NCBI RefSeq assembly: GCF_030814955.1
Contig: NZ_JAUSWB010000011.1
Location: 18,460-82,459 of the forward strand
DNA: 64,000 nt
Origin: Planomicrobium stackebrandtii
GTDB taxonomy: Bacteria; Bacillota; Bacilli; Bacillales_A; Planococcaceae
Reading direction: 5' to 3'
Shown: one piece after another, positions 24,300 through 33,927 of the stretch
Layout of the letters: each line of letters begins with the position of its first letter
How positions within the stretch are numbered: position 1 is the stretch's first letter
Program-made: the position numbers and the translations under genes
Notes under the pieces: model-generated
The model's database searches: none
Told to the model about the DNA's origin: nothing
What the model saw: the letters and a program-made list of their open reading frames with translations, nothing else

Positions 24300-25283
24300 T
24301 TGACCGATGTTTTATCAGATGAAAATATTGAAACCATCCTTTCGGCAATGGGGAACCAAGAGCCAAAAGTTATCGACAAAAAAAGAAATGTTCAAGCATA
24401 CGATTTCAAGAAAGCGTTGCGTTTCTCACAAGATCAGATTCGTACCTTATCCCGCATCCATGAGAACTTTTCCCGCTTATTGTCATCTTATTTCTCAGCG
24501 CAGCTTCGGGCTTTTGTTCAAGTTAGTGTCGAGACGGTAGAAGAAGTTTCTTATCAGGAATTTATCCGCAATGTCCAGAAAAAATCGATGTTGGGAGTTT
24601 TCGAAGCGGCACCGCTGCAGGGCAGTATGGTTATGGGCTTTTCCCCGGATGTGGTATATGTCATGTTCGACCGGCTTCTTGGGGGGCAAGGCAATCTTTT
24701 GCAGAAGGACAGTGAGTTGACTGAAATTGAAATCAGCGTTATTGAACGTGTATTTTCGAAATCACTGGATTGTTTCGAGGAAGCTTGGTCGTCCGTAGTG
24801 AAGCTGACTCCAGAACTCAGGGAGGTTGAAGTGAATCCGCAATTTCTGACTACGTCTCCGCCAAATGAAACGGTCATTTTGGTCAAGCTGCAAACGAAAA
24901 TTGGCAATGTGGAAGGCATCATCAATATTTGTTTGCCCCATGTCGTGCTGGAACAAATTTTGCCGAAGCTGTCAGCAAAACACTGGCTTGCCAATCAAAA
25001 AAAAGCAATTGAAACACATGAGATGGAAGCTTTGGAGGAAAAACTTCAAAGCACTAAAATGGAAATCAAAGCTGTACTGGGAAAATCGACGATTGAACTT
25101 GGGGATTTTCTAAACCTGAAAAACGGGGATGTGATTCGTTTGAATGAGTCGTATGATGCTCCGGTCACGCTCCAGGTGGACAATAAATTGAAATTTTATG
25201 CACAGCCTGGCGTTTCAAAAGGTCGAATGGCTGTACAGGTAACAGAAGTGTCAACTCAAGGAATTCTATTTGATGATGACTGA
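24300..25283 (+). CDS. fliM: flagellar motor switch protein FliM
   Basis: 327 residues from TTG 24300, with GAGGGGG eight bases upstream; a longer frame from 24264 overlaps swrD. The N-terminal VLSDENIETILSAM resembles the LSQxEIDALLxA helix that binds phosphorylated CheY. The middle CheC-like domain and the C-terminal SpoA domain (GKSTIELGDFLNLKNGDVIRLNES) are present. The retained CheY-binding helix is notable because no cheY is found in this operon. Confidence 0.94.
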   Translation: MTDVLSDENIETILSAMGNQEPKVIDKKRNVQAYDFKKALRFSQDQIRTLSRIHENFSRLLSSYFSAQLRAFVQVSVETVEEVSYQEFIRNVQKKSMLGVFEAAPLQGSMVMGFSPDVVYVMFDRLLGGQGNLLQKDSELTEIEISVIERVFSKSLDCFEEAWSSVVKLTPELREVEVNPQFLTTSPPNETVILVKLQTKIGNVEGIINICLPHVVLEQILPKLSAKHWLANQKKAIETHEMEALEEKLQSTKMEIKAVLGKSTIELGDFLNLKNGDVIRLNESYDAPVTLQVDNKLKFYAQPGVSKGRMAVQVTEVSTQGILFDDD

Positions 25284-26328
25284 TCAACCTTCTTCGGAAG
25301 AAACTGCAGGTTTACTGAATTATAAGAATGTGGGAGGAAAGATGATGTCTGAAAGTTCATTATCGAAAATGGAAACAGAAGCAATCATCGAATTGCTGAA
25401 CGCATCACTCGGCGGTTCAGCCGCTGAACTGACTTCGCTGCTTTCTGAACAGGTTTTCGTGACTTCGCCAACTTTGGCCATCACCAATAGGGATGATGTC
25501 TTCGCTTCGGTAAGTGCACCGTTTTATGTTGCACTTGGTGAATATACAGGTGCAGCAAACGGGATGCAAGTTCTTGCCGTTTCCAAAAAAGATGTAGATG
25601 CTGCATTGAAAGCTGGACTGGAGGATGCAGAAGACGAAACAGCATTTCAAGCTGTTCAAAGCATGATTGGGAAAATGTTCGACTCCGTAGCGCAGTCGAT
25701 GTCATCTCTATTGGAAAGAGATATTGCCCATTCTCTATCGGGTATAGATGTTGTCGATCGGAATGTAGATTTTCCATTGGCCAATTTCACGAAAGAGCAA
25801 TGGTTTACGGAATCCCAATTTCAGCTGAATATTAGCGGCAAGCAGAATATCCGTTTTCATCTATGCCTTCCAGTGCCACTAGCGAAACTTTTGGTAGCTA
25901 TATTAACTGAACCGTTTGACGAAGAAGACACAAAGGAGATAGGTGAAATGCCAAAGCAATCGGAAAGCCATCTAGACAAACAGCTAAATCAACAGACTCA
26001 AGAAACACAAACGGTACAAAACGTCCAATTTTCAAGCTTTGATAACACGGAAACAGCACCGTCGGAACCGAATAACCTGAACATGCTATTGGATATCCCG
26101 CTTCAAGTTACTGTGGAGCTAGGTCGTACAAAACGTGTGGTCAAAGATATACTGGAAATTTCACAGGGATCTATCATCGAACTGGATAAATTGGCTGGAG
26201 AACCCGTCGATATCTTGATCAATAACAAGTTGATCGCAGTTGGAGAAGTCGTAGTCATTGACGAAAATTTCGGTGTCCGCGTCACAGATGTACTAAGTAC
26301 AGCGGAGCGTATCTCGAAGCTGCGTTAA
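25273..26328 (+). CDS. fliY: flagellar motor switch phosphatase FliY
   Basis: 351 residues if it starts at ATG 25273, overlapping the fliM end; ATG 25345 with GGGAGG upstream is an alternative. FliY combines a CheC-type phosphatase part and a C-terminal FliN-like SpoA domain (VELGRTKRVVKDILEISQGSIIELDKLAGEPVDILIN). Near the N-terminus PSSEETAGLLN recalls the CheY-binding helix. The first phosphatase motif is intact (E40, N43, then P66 after 22 residues). The second, expected as ExxN, reads QSMI and seems lost. cheY, which follows fliY in Bacillus subtilis, is missing. Confidence 0.92.
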   Translation: MMTDQPSSEETAGLLNYKNVGGKMMSESSLSKMETEAIIELLNASLGGSAAELTSLLSEQVFVTSPTLAITNRDDVFASVSAPFYVALGEYTGAANGMQVLAVSKKDVDAALKAGLEDAEDETAFQAVQSMIGKMFDSVAQSMSSLLERDIAHSLSGIDVVDRNVDFPLANFTKEQWFTESQFQLNISGKQNIRFHLCLPVPLAKLLVAILTEPFDEEDTKEIGEMPKQSESHLDKQLNQQTQETQTVQNVQFSSFDNTETAPSEPNNLNMLLDIPLQVTVELGRTKRVVKDILEISQGSIIELDKLAGEPVDILINNKLIAVGEVVVIDENFGVRVTDVLSTAERISKLR

Positions 26329-27002
26329 TGTCTGATAGAAGGAGTTTGCCGAAATTGAACAAATCAAAGAATGTATACATCGCACTGCTAATGGCAGTCT
26401 TGTTTTTCGGTGCACTGTCGGTTCCATTGACTGTTCAGGCAAGCCCGAATGTCGTGGAATGGCTCAACAACGAAGAACCCGAAGAAGAAACGCCGGCAGA
26501 TCCGGTAGAAACGGCACCGGTGGAAGAAAAAAGCCTGGCTGGCATCATTGTTCAATTGGTACTTTATACGCTATTAATTGTGGCGATGATTTACGGTCTG
26601 ATCAAGTTTTTGGCAGCACGCCAGAAGAATCTTCAGCCGAACCAGGCAGTCAAGCTGATGGGTGGTACGCCTCTTGGCAACAACAAATCGCTTCAATTGG
26701 TGAAAGTTGGCGGCCAGATGTACTTGATTGGCGTCGGTGATGAAGTGACCTTGATCAAAGAATTCTCGGATGCAGCTGAAATTAGCGGCATTGAAAAAGA
26801 CTTTGAACATCAGCAGCCGGCACTTTCCAAAAACCTGCTGGACTTTACGAAAAAGAAAATCGGGGATTTTTCGAAAAATCCGCAAAAAAAAGGTTTTGAT
26901 CAGCTTTTCCATCAAAGCCTAAACAAGCAAAAAGCCAAACAGCAAGAGCTCCAAAATGAGCTCGGACAAGAACAGACCGACAAGGAAGGGCGTCCGCTAT
27001 GA
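26328..27002 (+). CDS. fliO: flagellar export component FliO (FliZ of Bacillus)
   Basis: 224 residues overlapping the fliY stop as TAATG; TTG codons at 26346 and 26355 after AAGGAG are alternatives. A signal-like hydrophobic stretch (about 15-37) ends in VQASP, then a Glu/Pro-rich linker, a membrane helix (IIVQLVLYTLLIVAMIYGLIKFL), and the FliO cytoplasmic part (GGTPLGNNKSLQLVKVGGQMYLIGVGDEVTLIKE). FliO helps FliP assemble into the export gate, and fliP follows. Confidence 0.9.
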   Translation: MSDRRSLPKLNKSKNVYIALLMAVLFFGALSVPLTVQASPNVVEWLNNEEPEEETPADPVETAPVEEKSLAGIIVQLVLYTLLIVAMIYGLIKFLAARQKNLQPNQAVKLMGGTPLGNNKSLQLVKVGGQMYLIGVGDEVTLIKEFSDAAEISGIEKDFEHQQPALSKNLLDFTKKKIGDFSKNPQKKGFDQLFHQSLNKQKAKQQELQNELGQEQTDKEGRPL

Positions 27003-27688
27003 TTCCGGAAATTTTATCATCCATCAATATTCCGGGCATTGATTTTGGCGGAGAATCGCCTGAAGATGTCTCAACGACTCTACAGCTATTTTTCCTGTTG
27101 ACCGTTTTGTCGCTGGCCCCGGGAATTCTCATCATGATGACCAGCTTTACGCGGATCATCATCGTGCTGTCATTTGTCCGGACCGGACTCGGTACACAAT
27201 CCATGCCACCGAACCAGGTATTGGTTGGCCTGGCACTGTTCCTGACGTTCTTCATCATGTCGCCGATTGCGATGGAAATGAATGAAACGGCCTTGCAGCC
27301 CTATTTAGACGGCGACATGGAGCAGCAGGAAGCATTGGATACCGCCATTCTTCCGTTAAAGGAATTCATGGCACAAAACACACGGGAAAAAGACTTGGCC
27401 TTATTCTTTAAATACGCAGAGTTGGAAAAGCCCGACAGCATTGAGGAAATCCCCTTGACATCACTGATTCCGGCATTTGCCATCAGTGAACTGAAAACCG
27501 CATTCCAAATCGGCTTTGTTATTTTCATTCCTTTTTTGATCATCGATATGGTGGTTGCCAGTACGCTGATGGCAATGGGGATGATGATGCTGCCGCCGGT
27601 GATGATTTCACTGCCTTTTAAAATTTTGCTGTTTGTCCTGGTGGACGGCTGGTACTTAATAATCGAATCGCTGCTTGTCAGCTTTTGA
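26999..27688 (+). CDS. fliP: flagellar export gate protein FliP
   Basis: 229 residues with four membrane segments. The conserved FxxxPxxxxMxTSFTRIIIVLSFVRTGLGTQSMPPNQVLVGLALFLTF-type block and the end ILLFVLVDGWYLIIESL are diagnostic. It forms the FliP5-FliQ4-FliR1 export channel. It shares an ATGA overlap with fliO. Confidence 0.97.
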   Translation: MIPEILSSINIPGIDFGGESPEDVSTTLQLFFLLTVLSLAPGILIMMTSFTRIIIVLSFVRTGLGTQSMPPNQVLVGLALFLTFFIMSPIAMEMNETALQPYLDGDMEQQEALDTAILPLKEFMAQNTREKDLALFFKYAELEKPDSIEEIPLTSLIPAFAISELKTAFQIGFVIFIPFLIIDMVVASTLMAMGMMMLPPVMISLPFKILLFVLVDGWYLIIESLLVSF

Positions 27689-27704
27689 CGAAGGGAAGAA
27701 AACG

Positions 27705-27974
27705 ATGACTCCAGATATGGTGATCAAACTAGCCGAACAATCGATTTTTACCATTATCCTCATTTCGGCCCCGATGCTGCTGATTGCGCTTGCTGTCGGA
27801 TTATTGGTCAGCGTCTTCCAGGCAATGACGCAAATCCAGGAGCAGACGTTGGCGTTCATTCCGAAAATACTGGCAGTCTTCATTTCGCTTGTAGTCTTTG
27901 GACCATGGATGCTGACATTGCTGCTGGATTACACTAGAGACCTGTTTCAGCAGCTGCCAAGAATCATCGGGTAA
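27705..27974 (+). CDS. fliQ: flagellar export gate protein FliQ
   Basis: 89 residues from ATG 27705 (AAGGGAAG upstream). It has two membrane helices, with MVIKLAEQSIFTIILISAPMLLIALAVGLLVSVFQAMTQIQEQTLAFIPKIL as the family core. It is part of the FliPQR channel and lies between fliP and fliR. Confidence 0.96.
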   Translation: MTPDMVIKLAEQSIFTIILISAPMLLIALAVGLLVSVFQAMTQIQEQTLAFIPKILAVFISLVVFGPWMLTLLLDYTRDLFQQLPRIIG

Positions 27975-27980
27975 GCGGGC

Positions 27981-28760
27981 ATGGAAATGATTTTTGACAT
28001 ACTGCCTTATTTTTTGCTGATGCTCATCCGGTTGAGCAGCTTTTTCCTGATTGCCCCGATCTTCTCCATGCGGGGCGTACCGGCGCAATTTAAAATCGGC
28101 ATCGCTGCTTTTCTGGCGTTTGTCGCTGTTTCGACCTTGCCGATGGGCGATACGATTCCAATGGACTCTTCTTACATTTTATTAATCATCAAAGAGCTTG
28201 GTACGGGACTGGCGCTTGGATTCACAGCGGCACTGCTGTTGTACGCAGTCCAGATTGCCGGTGCCTTCATCGATTTTCAGATGGGTTTTTCCATGGCCAA
28301 TGTACTGGATCCGCAGACAGGTGCACAAGTACCACTTATTGGCCACTTTAAGTACATGGTGGCCATCCTGTTCCTGTTGACAGCCAACGGACACCATTTG
28401 ATGCTGGATGGCGTCATGCATAGCCTCCGCGTGTTTCCGGTGGAACGTCTGGCGATTTCGGTGAAAGCTGAAGACATCGCTCAATTTATGACCGGCTTGT
28501 TCACAGATATGTTCCTGATCGCCCTCCAGATTGCGCTGCCGATCATCGGTGCCTTATTTTTGGTGGATATTGCACTTGGCATCCTGGCAAAAACAGTTCC
28601 GCAGCTGAATATATTCGCTGTTGGCTTGCCGATAAAGATTTTAGTCGGCTTTGTTATGCTGTTTCTGACCATGCCTGTATTCTTCTTCATCCTGCAGATT
28701 CTCTTTGAGAAAATTTTGGTGAGCATGGCTCAGTTGATCAGTTTATTAGGAGGAACGTAA
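27981..28760 (+). CDS. fliR: flagellar export gate protein FliR
   Basis: 259 residues, six membrane helices. Key parts are RLSSFFLIAPIFSMRGVPAQFKIGIAAFLAF, FIDFQMGFSMANVLDPQTGAQVPL, and the C-terminal helix. It is separate from FlhB here; some clostridia have a FliR-FlhB fusion. AAGCGGGC lies before ATG 27981. Confidence 0.96.
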   Translation: MEMIFDILPYFLLMLIRLSSFFLIAPIFSMRGVPAQFKIGIAAFLAFVAVSTLPMGDTIPMDSSYILLIIKELGTGLALGFTAALLLYAVQIAGAFIDFQMGFSMANVLDPQTGAQVPLIGHFKYMVAILFLLTANGHHLMLDGVMHSLRVFPVERLAISVKAEDIAQFMTGLFTDMFLIALQIALPIIGALFLVDIALGILAKTVPQLNIFAVGLPIKILVGFVMLFLTMPVFFFILQILFEKILVSMAQLISLLGGT

Positions 28761-29849
28761 GTGGTGAAAAGGTATCCCCTGGACCTGCAGTTTTTTGCCG
28801 GTGAAAAAACTGAAAAAGCGACACCGCAAAAACGCCAGGAATCCAAACGGAAAGGCCAGGTAGCCAAAAGCCCTGAAGTCGCCGCAGCCATGATTTTATT
28901 AGGTGGGATCATGCTGCTGAATTCACTGGGCGGCTGGATGCTGGACCGGATCTTGGCGATCTACCGCATCCACTTTACTGAATATATTTCCTGGGAAATA
29001 ACACCCGCGACCATTCGAACATTGTTTGAACAGATGGCTATGAATGCATTTTTGCTCATGATGCCGATCATGCTGATTGGTGTAGTCTTCGGTTTTTTTG
29101 GAAACTTTATTCAGGTCGGTGCCATCTTTTCGACGGATCCGATTATGGCAAAGTTGGAACGGATGGATCCGATTAAAGGCGCAAAACGAATCTTTTCAGC
29201 TCGTGCCCTGGTCGAATTGGGAAAATCCTTGCTGAAGATTGCCATTATCGGAGGCGCTGCCTTTGGTGTGCTGTGGCTTGGCAAGGAAGAATTGTTTTTA
29301 CTGTCTCAAAAAAGCATTAGTCATTCCTTATCTTTTATCGGCTCTTTAGTGTTTCAAATGGGGTTGGTTGCAGGCATTATCCTGCTGTGTTTATCCATTC
29401 TCGATTACATTTACCAGAAATACGAATTTGAAAAAGGCATACGGATGTCCAAGCAGGACATTAAAGACGAATACAAAAAAGCGGAAGGCGATCCGCTGAT
29501 CAAATCAAAAATAAAAGACAAGCAACGGCAAATGAGCATGAATCGAATGATTCAGGATTTGCCGGGCGCGGACGTGCTGATCACTAATCCGACGCATTAT
29601 GCAATCGCCATCAAGTACGATGCCGAAACGATGGCGGCTCCGGTCATCATCGCGATGGGCAAAGATCATCTGGCCTTAAAAATCAAAGAAAAAGCGAAAG
29701 AGCTTGGAATTGTGACGATGGAAAATAAGCCTCTTGCACGTGCGCTGTATGCCCAGGTTGAAATAGGGGATACCGTGCCGGAAGAATTGTTCCTGGCCGT
29801 GGCAGAGGTTTTAGCATATATTTACCGACTAAAAGGAAAAATCCGATGA
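28761..29849 (+). CDS. flhB: flagellar export switch protein FlhB
   Basis: 362 residues from GTG 28761 (TAGGAGG upstream; GTG 28764 is also possible). Four membrane helices are followed by a cytoplasmic domain holding NPTH at about residues 276-279, the autocleavage site that changes export specificity under FliK control. The N-terminal DLQFFAGEKTEKATPQKRQESKRKGQVAKS segment is typical. Confidence 0.97.
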   Translation: MVKRYPLDLQFFAGEKTEKATPQKRQESKRKGQVAKSPEVAAAMILLGGIMLLNSLGGWMLDRILAIYRIHFTEYISWEITPATIRTLFEQMAMNAFLLMMPIMLIGVVFGFFGNFIQVGAIFSTDPIMAKLERMDPIKGAKRIFSARALVELGKSLLKIAIIGGAAFGVLWLGKEELFLLSQKSISHSLSFIGSLVFQMGLVAGIILLCLSILDYIYQKYEFEKGIRMSKQDIKDEYKKAEGDPLIKSKIKDKQRQMSMNRMIQDLPGADVLITNPTHYAIAIKYDAETMAAPVIIAMGKDHLALKIKEKAKELGIVTMENKPLARALYAQVEIGDTVPEELFLAVAEVLAYIYRLKGKIR

Positions 29850-29871
29850 ATTGGAAAGAGGAGGGGACCGC

Positions 29872-31911
29872 GTGAAAATCAGAGATTATGCCATTATGGT
29901 AGCCGTCATCATGATCGTTGTGATGATGGTCATCCCTCTTCCGCCGCTCTTATTAGATATTTTAATCATGATTAATATCAGTATTGCCCTAACCATCCTG
30001 TTGGTGGCAATGAATACGAGAGAACCGCTTCAATTTTCTATATTCCCCACACTGATTTTGCTGACTACACTGTTCCGCTTGGGATTAAACGTATCAACAA
30101 CCCGTTCCATTTTGACCGAACAGACAGCTGGACAAGTTATCGAGACTTTCGGTTCATTTGTTGTTGGCGGCAGTGCCATTATTGGGATTTTGGTGTTCCT
30201 GATTCTGGTCATCATTCAGTTCCTGGTTATCACAAAAGGATCTGAGCGAGTGGCAGAAGTTGCTGCACGATTTACGCTCGACTCAATGCCCGGCAAGCAA
30301 ATGAGCATTGATGCTGATCTGGGATCCGGAATGATTTCGGATCAGGAAGCCAAAAATCGGCGCGAAAAAGTCAGCTCGGAAGCAGATTTCTACGGAGCGA
30401 TGGACGGTGCCAGCAAATTCGTCAAAGGCGACGCCATTGCCGGCATCATCATCACCATCATTAACATTATCGGCGGCTTGCTGATCGGAGTGATGGTCCA
30501 CGGACTGCCATTTGGAGAAGCAGCCGAGCTATTCACCCTACTGTCCATCGGAGATGGTCTGGTTTCCCAGATTCCTGCGCTGTTGATCTCCACAGCGATG
30601 GGTATTGTCGTAACGCGTGCAGTATCGGATGGCAATTTAGGATCGGATATCACGAAGCAGCTTTTTGCTTATCCTAAAATGCTGTATGTTGTAGCTGCAA
30701 CCCTTGTAATGTTTGCCGTATTTACACCAATCAGCCCACTGCTAGTGGTGCCGATTGCAGGTGTCATTTCATATGGTGCTTTCCGGATGCAGCAAGCATT
30801 AAACTCTGAGGAAAAGCAGGAAGTGGAAATAGGCAAGGACGAGAAAGAGCTGGAAGGAATGAAAAGTCCGGAAAGCGTTATCGACCTGCTTCATGTCGAT
30901 GCCATTGAATTTGAATTTGGCTATGGGCTGATCCCAATTGCCGACAAAAACCAAGGCGGCGATTTGTTGGACCGTGTCATCATGATTCGCCGGCAATGTG
31001 CAATGGAGCTTGGCATCGTGGTACCGGTTATCCGGATCCGCGACAATATCCAGCTGCAGCCTAGCGAATACGTCATCAAGATCAAAGGCAACCGGGTAGC
31101 ATCCGGAGAAATTATGCTTGACCATTACTTGGCCATGAGCCCAGGAATTGATGACGAAGCGGTGGAAGGCATCGAAACGGTTGAACCCGCTTTCGGCATG
31201 CCTGCGCTATGGGTCAATGAAGAAATGAAAGAAGAAGCCGAAATGGCCGGCTACGCAATTGTCGATCCGCCGTCTGTAGTCTCGACGCATTTAACAGAAG
31301 TGATCAAGCGCCATGCCCATGAGCTGATCGGCAGACAGGAAGTCAAGTCGCTGATCGAAAATGTGCGTGAAACTGCGCCTGCAGTTGTGGAGGAATTGGT
31401 GCCGCAGCTGATGACGATCGGAGAAGTGCAAAAAGTATTGATGAAACTTCTGAAAGAGAAAGTATCAATCCGCAACTTATTGGTCATTTTGGAAACGCTG
31501 GCTGATTACTCCTCGCAGACAAAAGATACGGATCTGTTGACGGAATACGTCAGGCAGGCACTATCAAGGCAAATTACGCTGCAATACACGACGCAAAGAG
31601 AGCCGCTGCAGGTGATCACAGCCGGAGCGAGCCTCGAGAAGAAATTTGCAGACTCGGTGCATCGGACAGAGCAGGGCAATTTCCTATCCATCGATCCTGA
31701 GTCTTCCCAGACAATTTTCCAGAAGATCACGGAACAGGCCGCCCAGCTTCAGCAGACAGGTGTTCAACCGATTTTGCTCACGTCTCCTGCCATCCGTATT
31801 TATATGAGGCAGTTTGTAGAGCGATTTGCGCCTGATCTGCCAGTACTTTCGTACAATGAGCTGGAACCGGAGATTGAAATTCAAAGTGTTGGAGTTGTTA
31901 ATATCTCATGA
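29872..31911 (+). CDS. flhA: flagellar export platform protein FlhA
   Basis: 679 residues from GTG 29872, with GAGGAGGGG seven bases upstream. Eight membrane helices lead to the FHIPEP block (GSERVAEVAARFTLDSMPGKQMSIDADL) and a large cytoplasmic ring domain (from about 330). FlhA receives chaperone-substrate complexes (FliS, FlgN, FliT). It overlaps flhF by ATGA. Confidence 0.97.
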   Translation: MKIRDYAIMVAVIMIVVMMVIPLPPLLLDILIMINISIALTILLVAMNTREPLQFSIFPTLILLTTLFRLGLNVSTTRSILTEQTAGQVIETFGSFVVGGSAIIGILVFLILVIIQFLVITKGSERVAEVAARFTLDSMPGKQMSIDADLGSGMISDQEAKNRREKVSSEADFYGAMDGASKFVKGDAIAGIIITIINIIGGLLIGVMVHGLPFGEAAELFTLLSIGDGLVSQIPALLISTAMGIVVTRAVSDGNLGSDITKQLFAYPKMLYVVAATLVMFAVFTPISPLLVVPIAGVISYGAFRMQQALNSEEKQEVEIGKDEKELEGMKSPESVIDLLHVDAIEFEFGYGLIPIADKNQGGDLLDRVIMIRRQCAMELGIVVPVIRIRDNIQLQPSEYVIKIKGNRVASGEIMLDHYLAMSPGIDDEAVEGIETVEPAFGMPALWVNEEMKEEAEMAGYAIVDPPSVVSTHLTEVIKRHAHELIGRQEVKSLIENVRETAPAVVEELVPQLMTIGEVQKVLMKLLKEKVSIRNLLVILETLADYSSQTKDTDLLTEYVRQALSRQITLQYTTQREPLQVITAGASLEKKFADSVHRTEQGNFLSIDPESSQTIFQKITEQAAQLQQTGVQPILLTSPAIRIYMRQFVERFAPDLPVLSYNELEPEIEIQSVGVVNIS

Positions 31912-33029
31912 GGCTGAAAACATACATTGTTGGAAGTATGACAGAGGCAATCCCGCTTATCAAACGGGATTTAGGCGCGGACGCTATGATTTTGAATACA
32001 AAAAAAGTGAAAACGGGCGGCTTTTTAGGGTTTTTCCAAAAAGAAAAACTGGAAGTGACAGCAGCGATTGACCCTATAGCAACACGGGAAAGTGAACGGG
32101 AACACGTACCGGCAGAATTTCCGAAAGTACAGCCTGTCAAGCAGCCGGCTGTTCCAAAAGAAACGGCAACTGAACTGATCAGCGAGTTGAAGAACATCAA
32201 GCAATTCATGATGCAGCAGATGACTGAAGACCGTCTGCCGGAAACATTTCAGATATTGAAAAAACACTTAACTGCACAGGAAGTAGCAGAAGACATCCAA
32301 GCGGAATTGATTGCGAAAATCATTTCGAATTTGAATGACGAGACTGACCATACGTTAGAGAAGGTATGGTCTGCTGCTCGGGAAGAAATCCTTGCCATAA
32401 TTGAAGAAAAACAGCCGCCAAAAGTTGCTCAAGATCCTGAAATCATTTGTTTTATTGGTCCGACAGGTGTAGGGAAGACCACAACGATCGCCAAAATCGC
32501 GGCTGATTATATGCTGACAAGAGATAAAAAAGTAGGTTTAATTACTGCCGATACATACCGGATTGCTGCAGTTGAGCAATTGAAGACTTATGGCAGCATT
32601 TTGAATCTGCCGGTCAAAGTAGTTGACTCGGCTGCAGAGTTGAAGCATGCGATTGAGGATTTTGCAGAATGTGACATTATTCTGATGGACACTGCCGGGC
32701 GCAACTACCAGCAAAAACAGTATATTGATGAGCTTGAACGCTTATTGCCGAATGACAACAAAGTCCAGATTAACCTAGTGCTCAGCCTGACTGCCAAATA
32801 CGAAGACATGAAAAAAATCATCGACAATTTCCAGTCGATTGCCATGGACGAACTGCTGCTAACCAAAAAAGACGAAACAAGCTCTTCGGGAGCCATTCTG
32901 AACCTGATTTTTCATTACGATATTCCCATCCGCTACATAGCCAATGGACAAAACGTTCCGGACGATATTTTGACAGTCACTTCTGAATTGGTTGCAGATT
33001 TTTTAATGGGGGAAGAAAAGCATGCTTGA
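31908..33029 (+). CDS. flhF: flagellar placement GTPase FlhF
   Basis: 373 residues, an SRP-type GTPase. The N-terminal B domain begins MRLKTYIVGSMTEAIPLIKRDLGADAMILNTKKV. The G domain has GPTGVGKTTTIAKIA, DTYRIAAVEQLKTY, DTAGRNY and TKKDETSSSGAIL. FlhF sets the number and position of flagella with FlhG, whose gene overlaps its end. Confidence 0.96.
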   Translation: MRLKTYIVGSMTEAIPLIKRDLGADAMILNTKKVKTGGFLGFFQKEKLEVTAAIDPIATRESEREHVPAEFPKVQPVKQPAVPKETATELISELKNIKQFMMQQMTEDRLPETFQILKKHLTAQEVAEDIQAELIAKIISNLNDETDHTLEKVWSAAREEILAIIEEKQPPKVAQDPEIICFIGPTGVGKTTTIAKIAADYMLTRDKKVGLITADTYRIAAVEQLKTYGSILNLPVKVVDSAAELKHAIEDFAECDIILMDTAGRNYQQKQYIDELERLLPNDNKVQINLVLSLTAKYEDMKKIIDNFQSIAMDELLLTKKDETSSSGAILNLIFHYDIPIRYIANGQNVPDDILTVTSELVADFLMGEEKHA

Positions 33030-33891
33030 TCAGGCGAATGAATTAAGGGAAAGAATGTTGGCAAAGCAAAAAAAAAAACCTGATCGAAAAACCATCAGGA
33101 AGACGCGGGTTCTGGCCATTACCAGCGGCAAAGGCGGGGTGGGGAAATCCAACTTTGCGTTAAATTTTGCGTTGAGCCTGGTGGAACAAAACAAGAAAGT
33201 ACTCATATTCGATGTTGACCTTGGTTTTGCGAATATCGATGTGCTGTTGGGCCGGACACCGCAGGAAACGATCGCAACGATGATCGAAAAAGATCTGGCC
33301 GCGCAGGATATTATCGAAGAAGGTCCCAATGGCCTGTTATTTATCTCAGGAGGCAACGGATTTAATGACCTGTTTCGGATGGACGACCTTAAATTGGAAA
33401 AGTTTTTTAAAGAACTGAGCACGCTGCAGGGAAAAGTAGACTATATCATTCTGGATACGGGAGCAGGTCTATCTTACGAAAATCTCCGCTTTATCCTAGC
33501 TGCTGACGACGTCATCCTGGTGACGACCCCTGAACCAACTTCAATCACTGACGCTTACTCAGTCGTTAAGATGGTTCATGGCAAAGACCCGAACGTCCAC
33601 ATGAAGCTGGTGATCAATCAATCTACCAGCTTACGCGAAGGTCAGCAGACGGCAGATAACTTTAAACAGGTAGCGGAGCAGTTTCTCGGCAAAGAAATCG
33701 GCACGCTTGGTTTCATTCCAAGCGATGCACGCATACCAGAAGCGGTGAAAAAACAAACGCCGCTTTTGCTGGCATATCCGGACAGCCCGTCGGCGGCAGC
33801 TATCCGAAAAGTGGCCGGTGAATTTCTACAGCTGCCAGTCCCTTACAAATTAGGCCTCAAAGGATTCATTATGAAGATTCTGTTTAAATAA
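33022..33891 (+). CDS. flhG: flagellar number/placement ATPase FlhG (MinD-like)
   Basis: 289 residues. ITSGKGGVGKSNFALNFAL is the deviant Walker A of MinD/ParA ATPases; FDVDLGFANIDVLLG and DYIILDTGAGLS are the other conserved blocks. A basic N-terminus (QKKKPDRKTIRKTR) could activate FlhF, and the C-terminal LGLKGFIMKILFK may be a membrane-targeting helix. In Bacillus subtilis cheB, cheA, cheW, cheC and cheD come next; here sigD follows directly. Confidence 0.95.
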   Translation: MLDQANELRERMLAKQKKKPDRKTIRKTRVLAITSGKGGVGKSNFALNFALSLVEQNKKVLIFDVDLGFANIDVLLGRTPQETIATMIEKDLAAQDIIEEGPNGLLFISGGNGFNDLFRMDDLKLEKFFKELSTLQGKVDYIILDTGAGLSYENLRFILAADDVILVTTPEPTSITDAYSVVKMVHGKDPNVHMKLVINQSTSLREGQQTADNFKQVAEQFLGKEIGTLGFIPSDARIPEAVKKQTPLLLAYPDSPSAAAIRKVAGEFLQLPVPYKLGLKGFIMKILFK

Positions 33892-33927
33892 GAGCGGCTT
33901 TTCCGCTTGGAAATGGTGGTGAAGATT

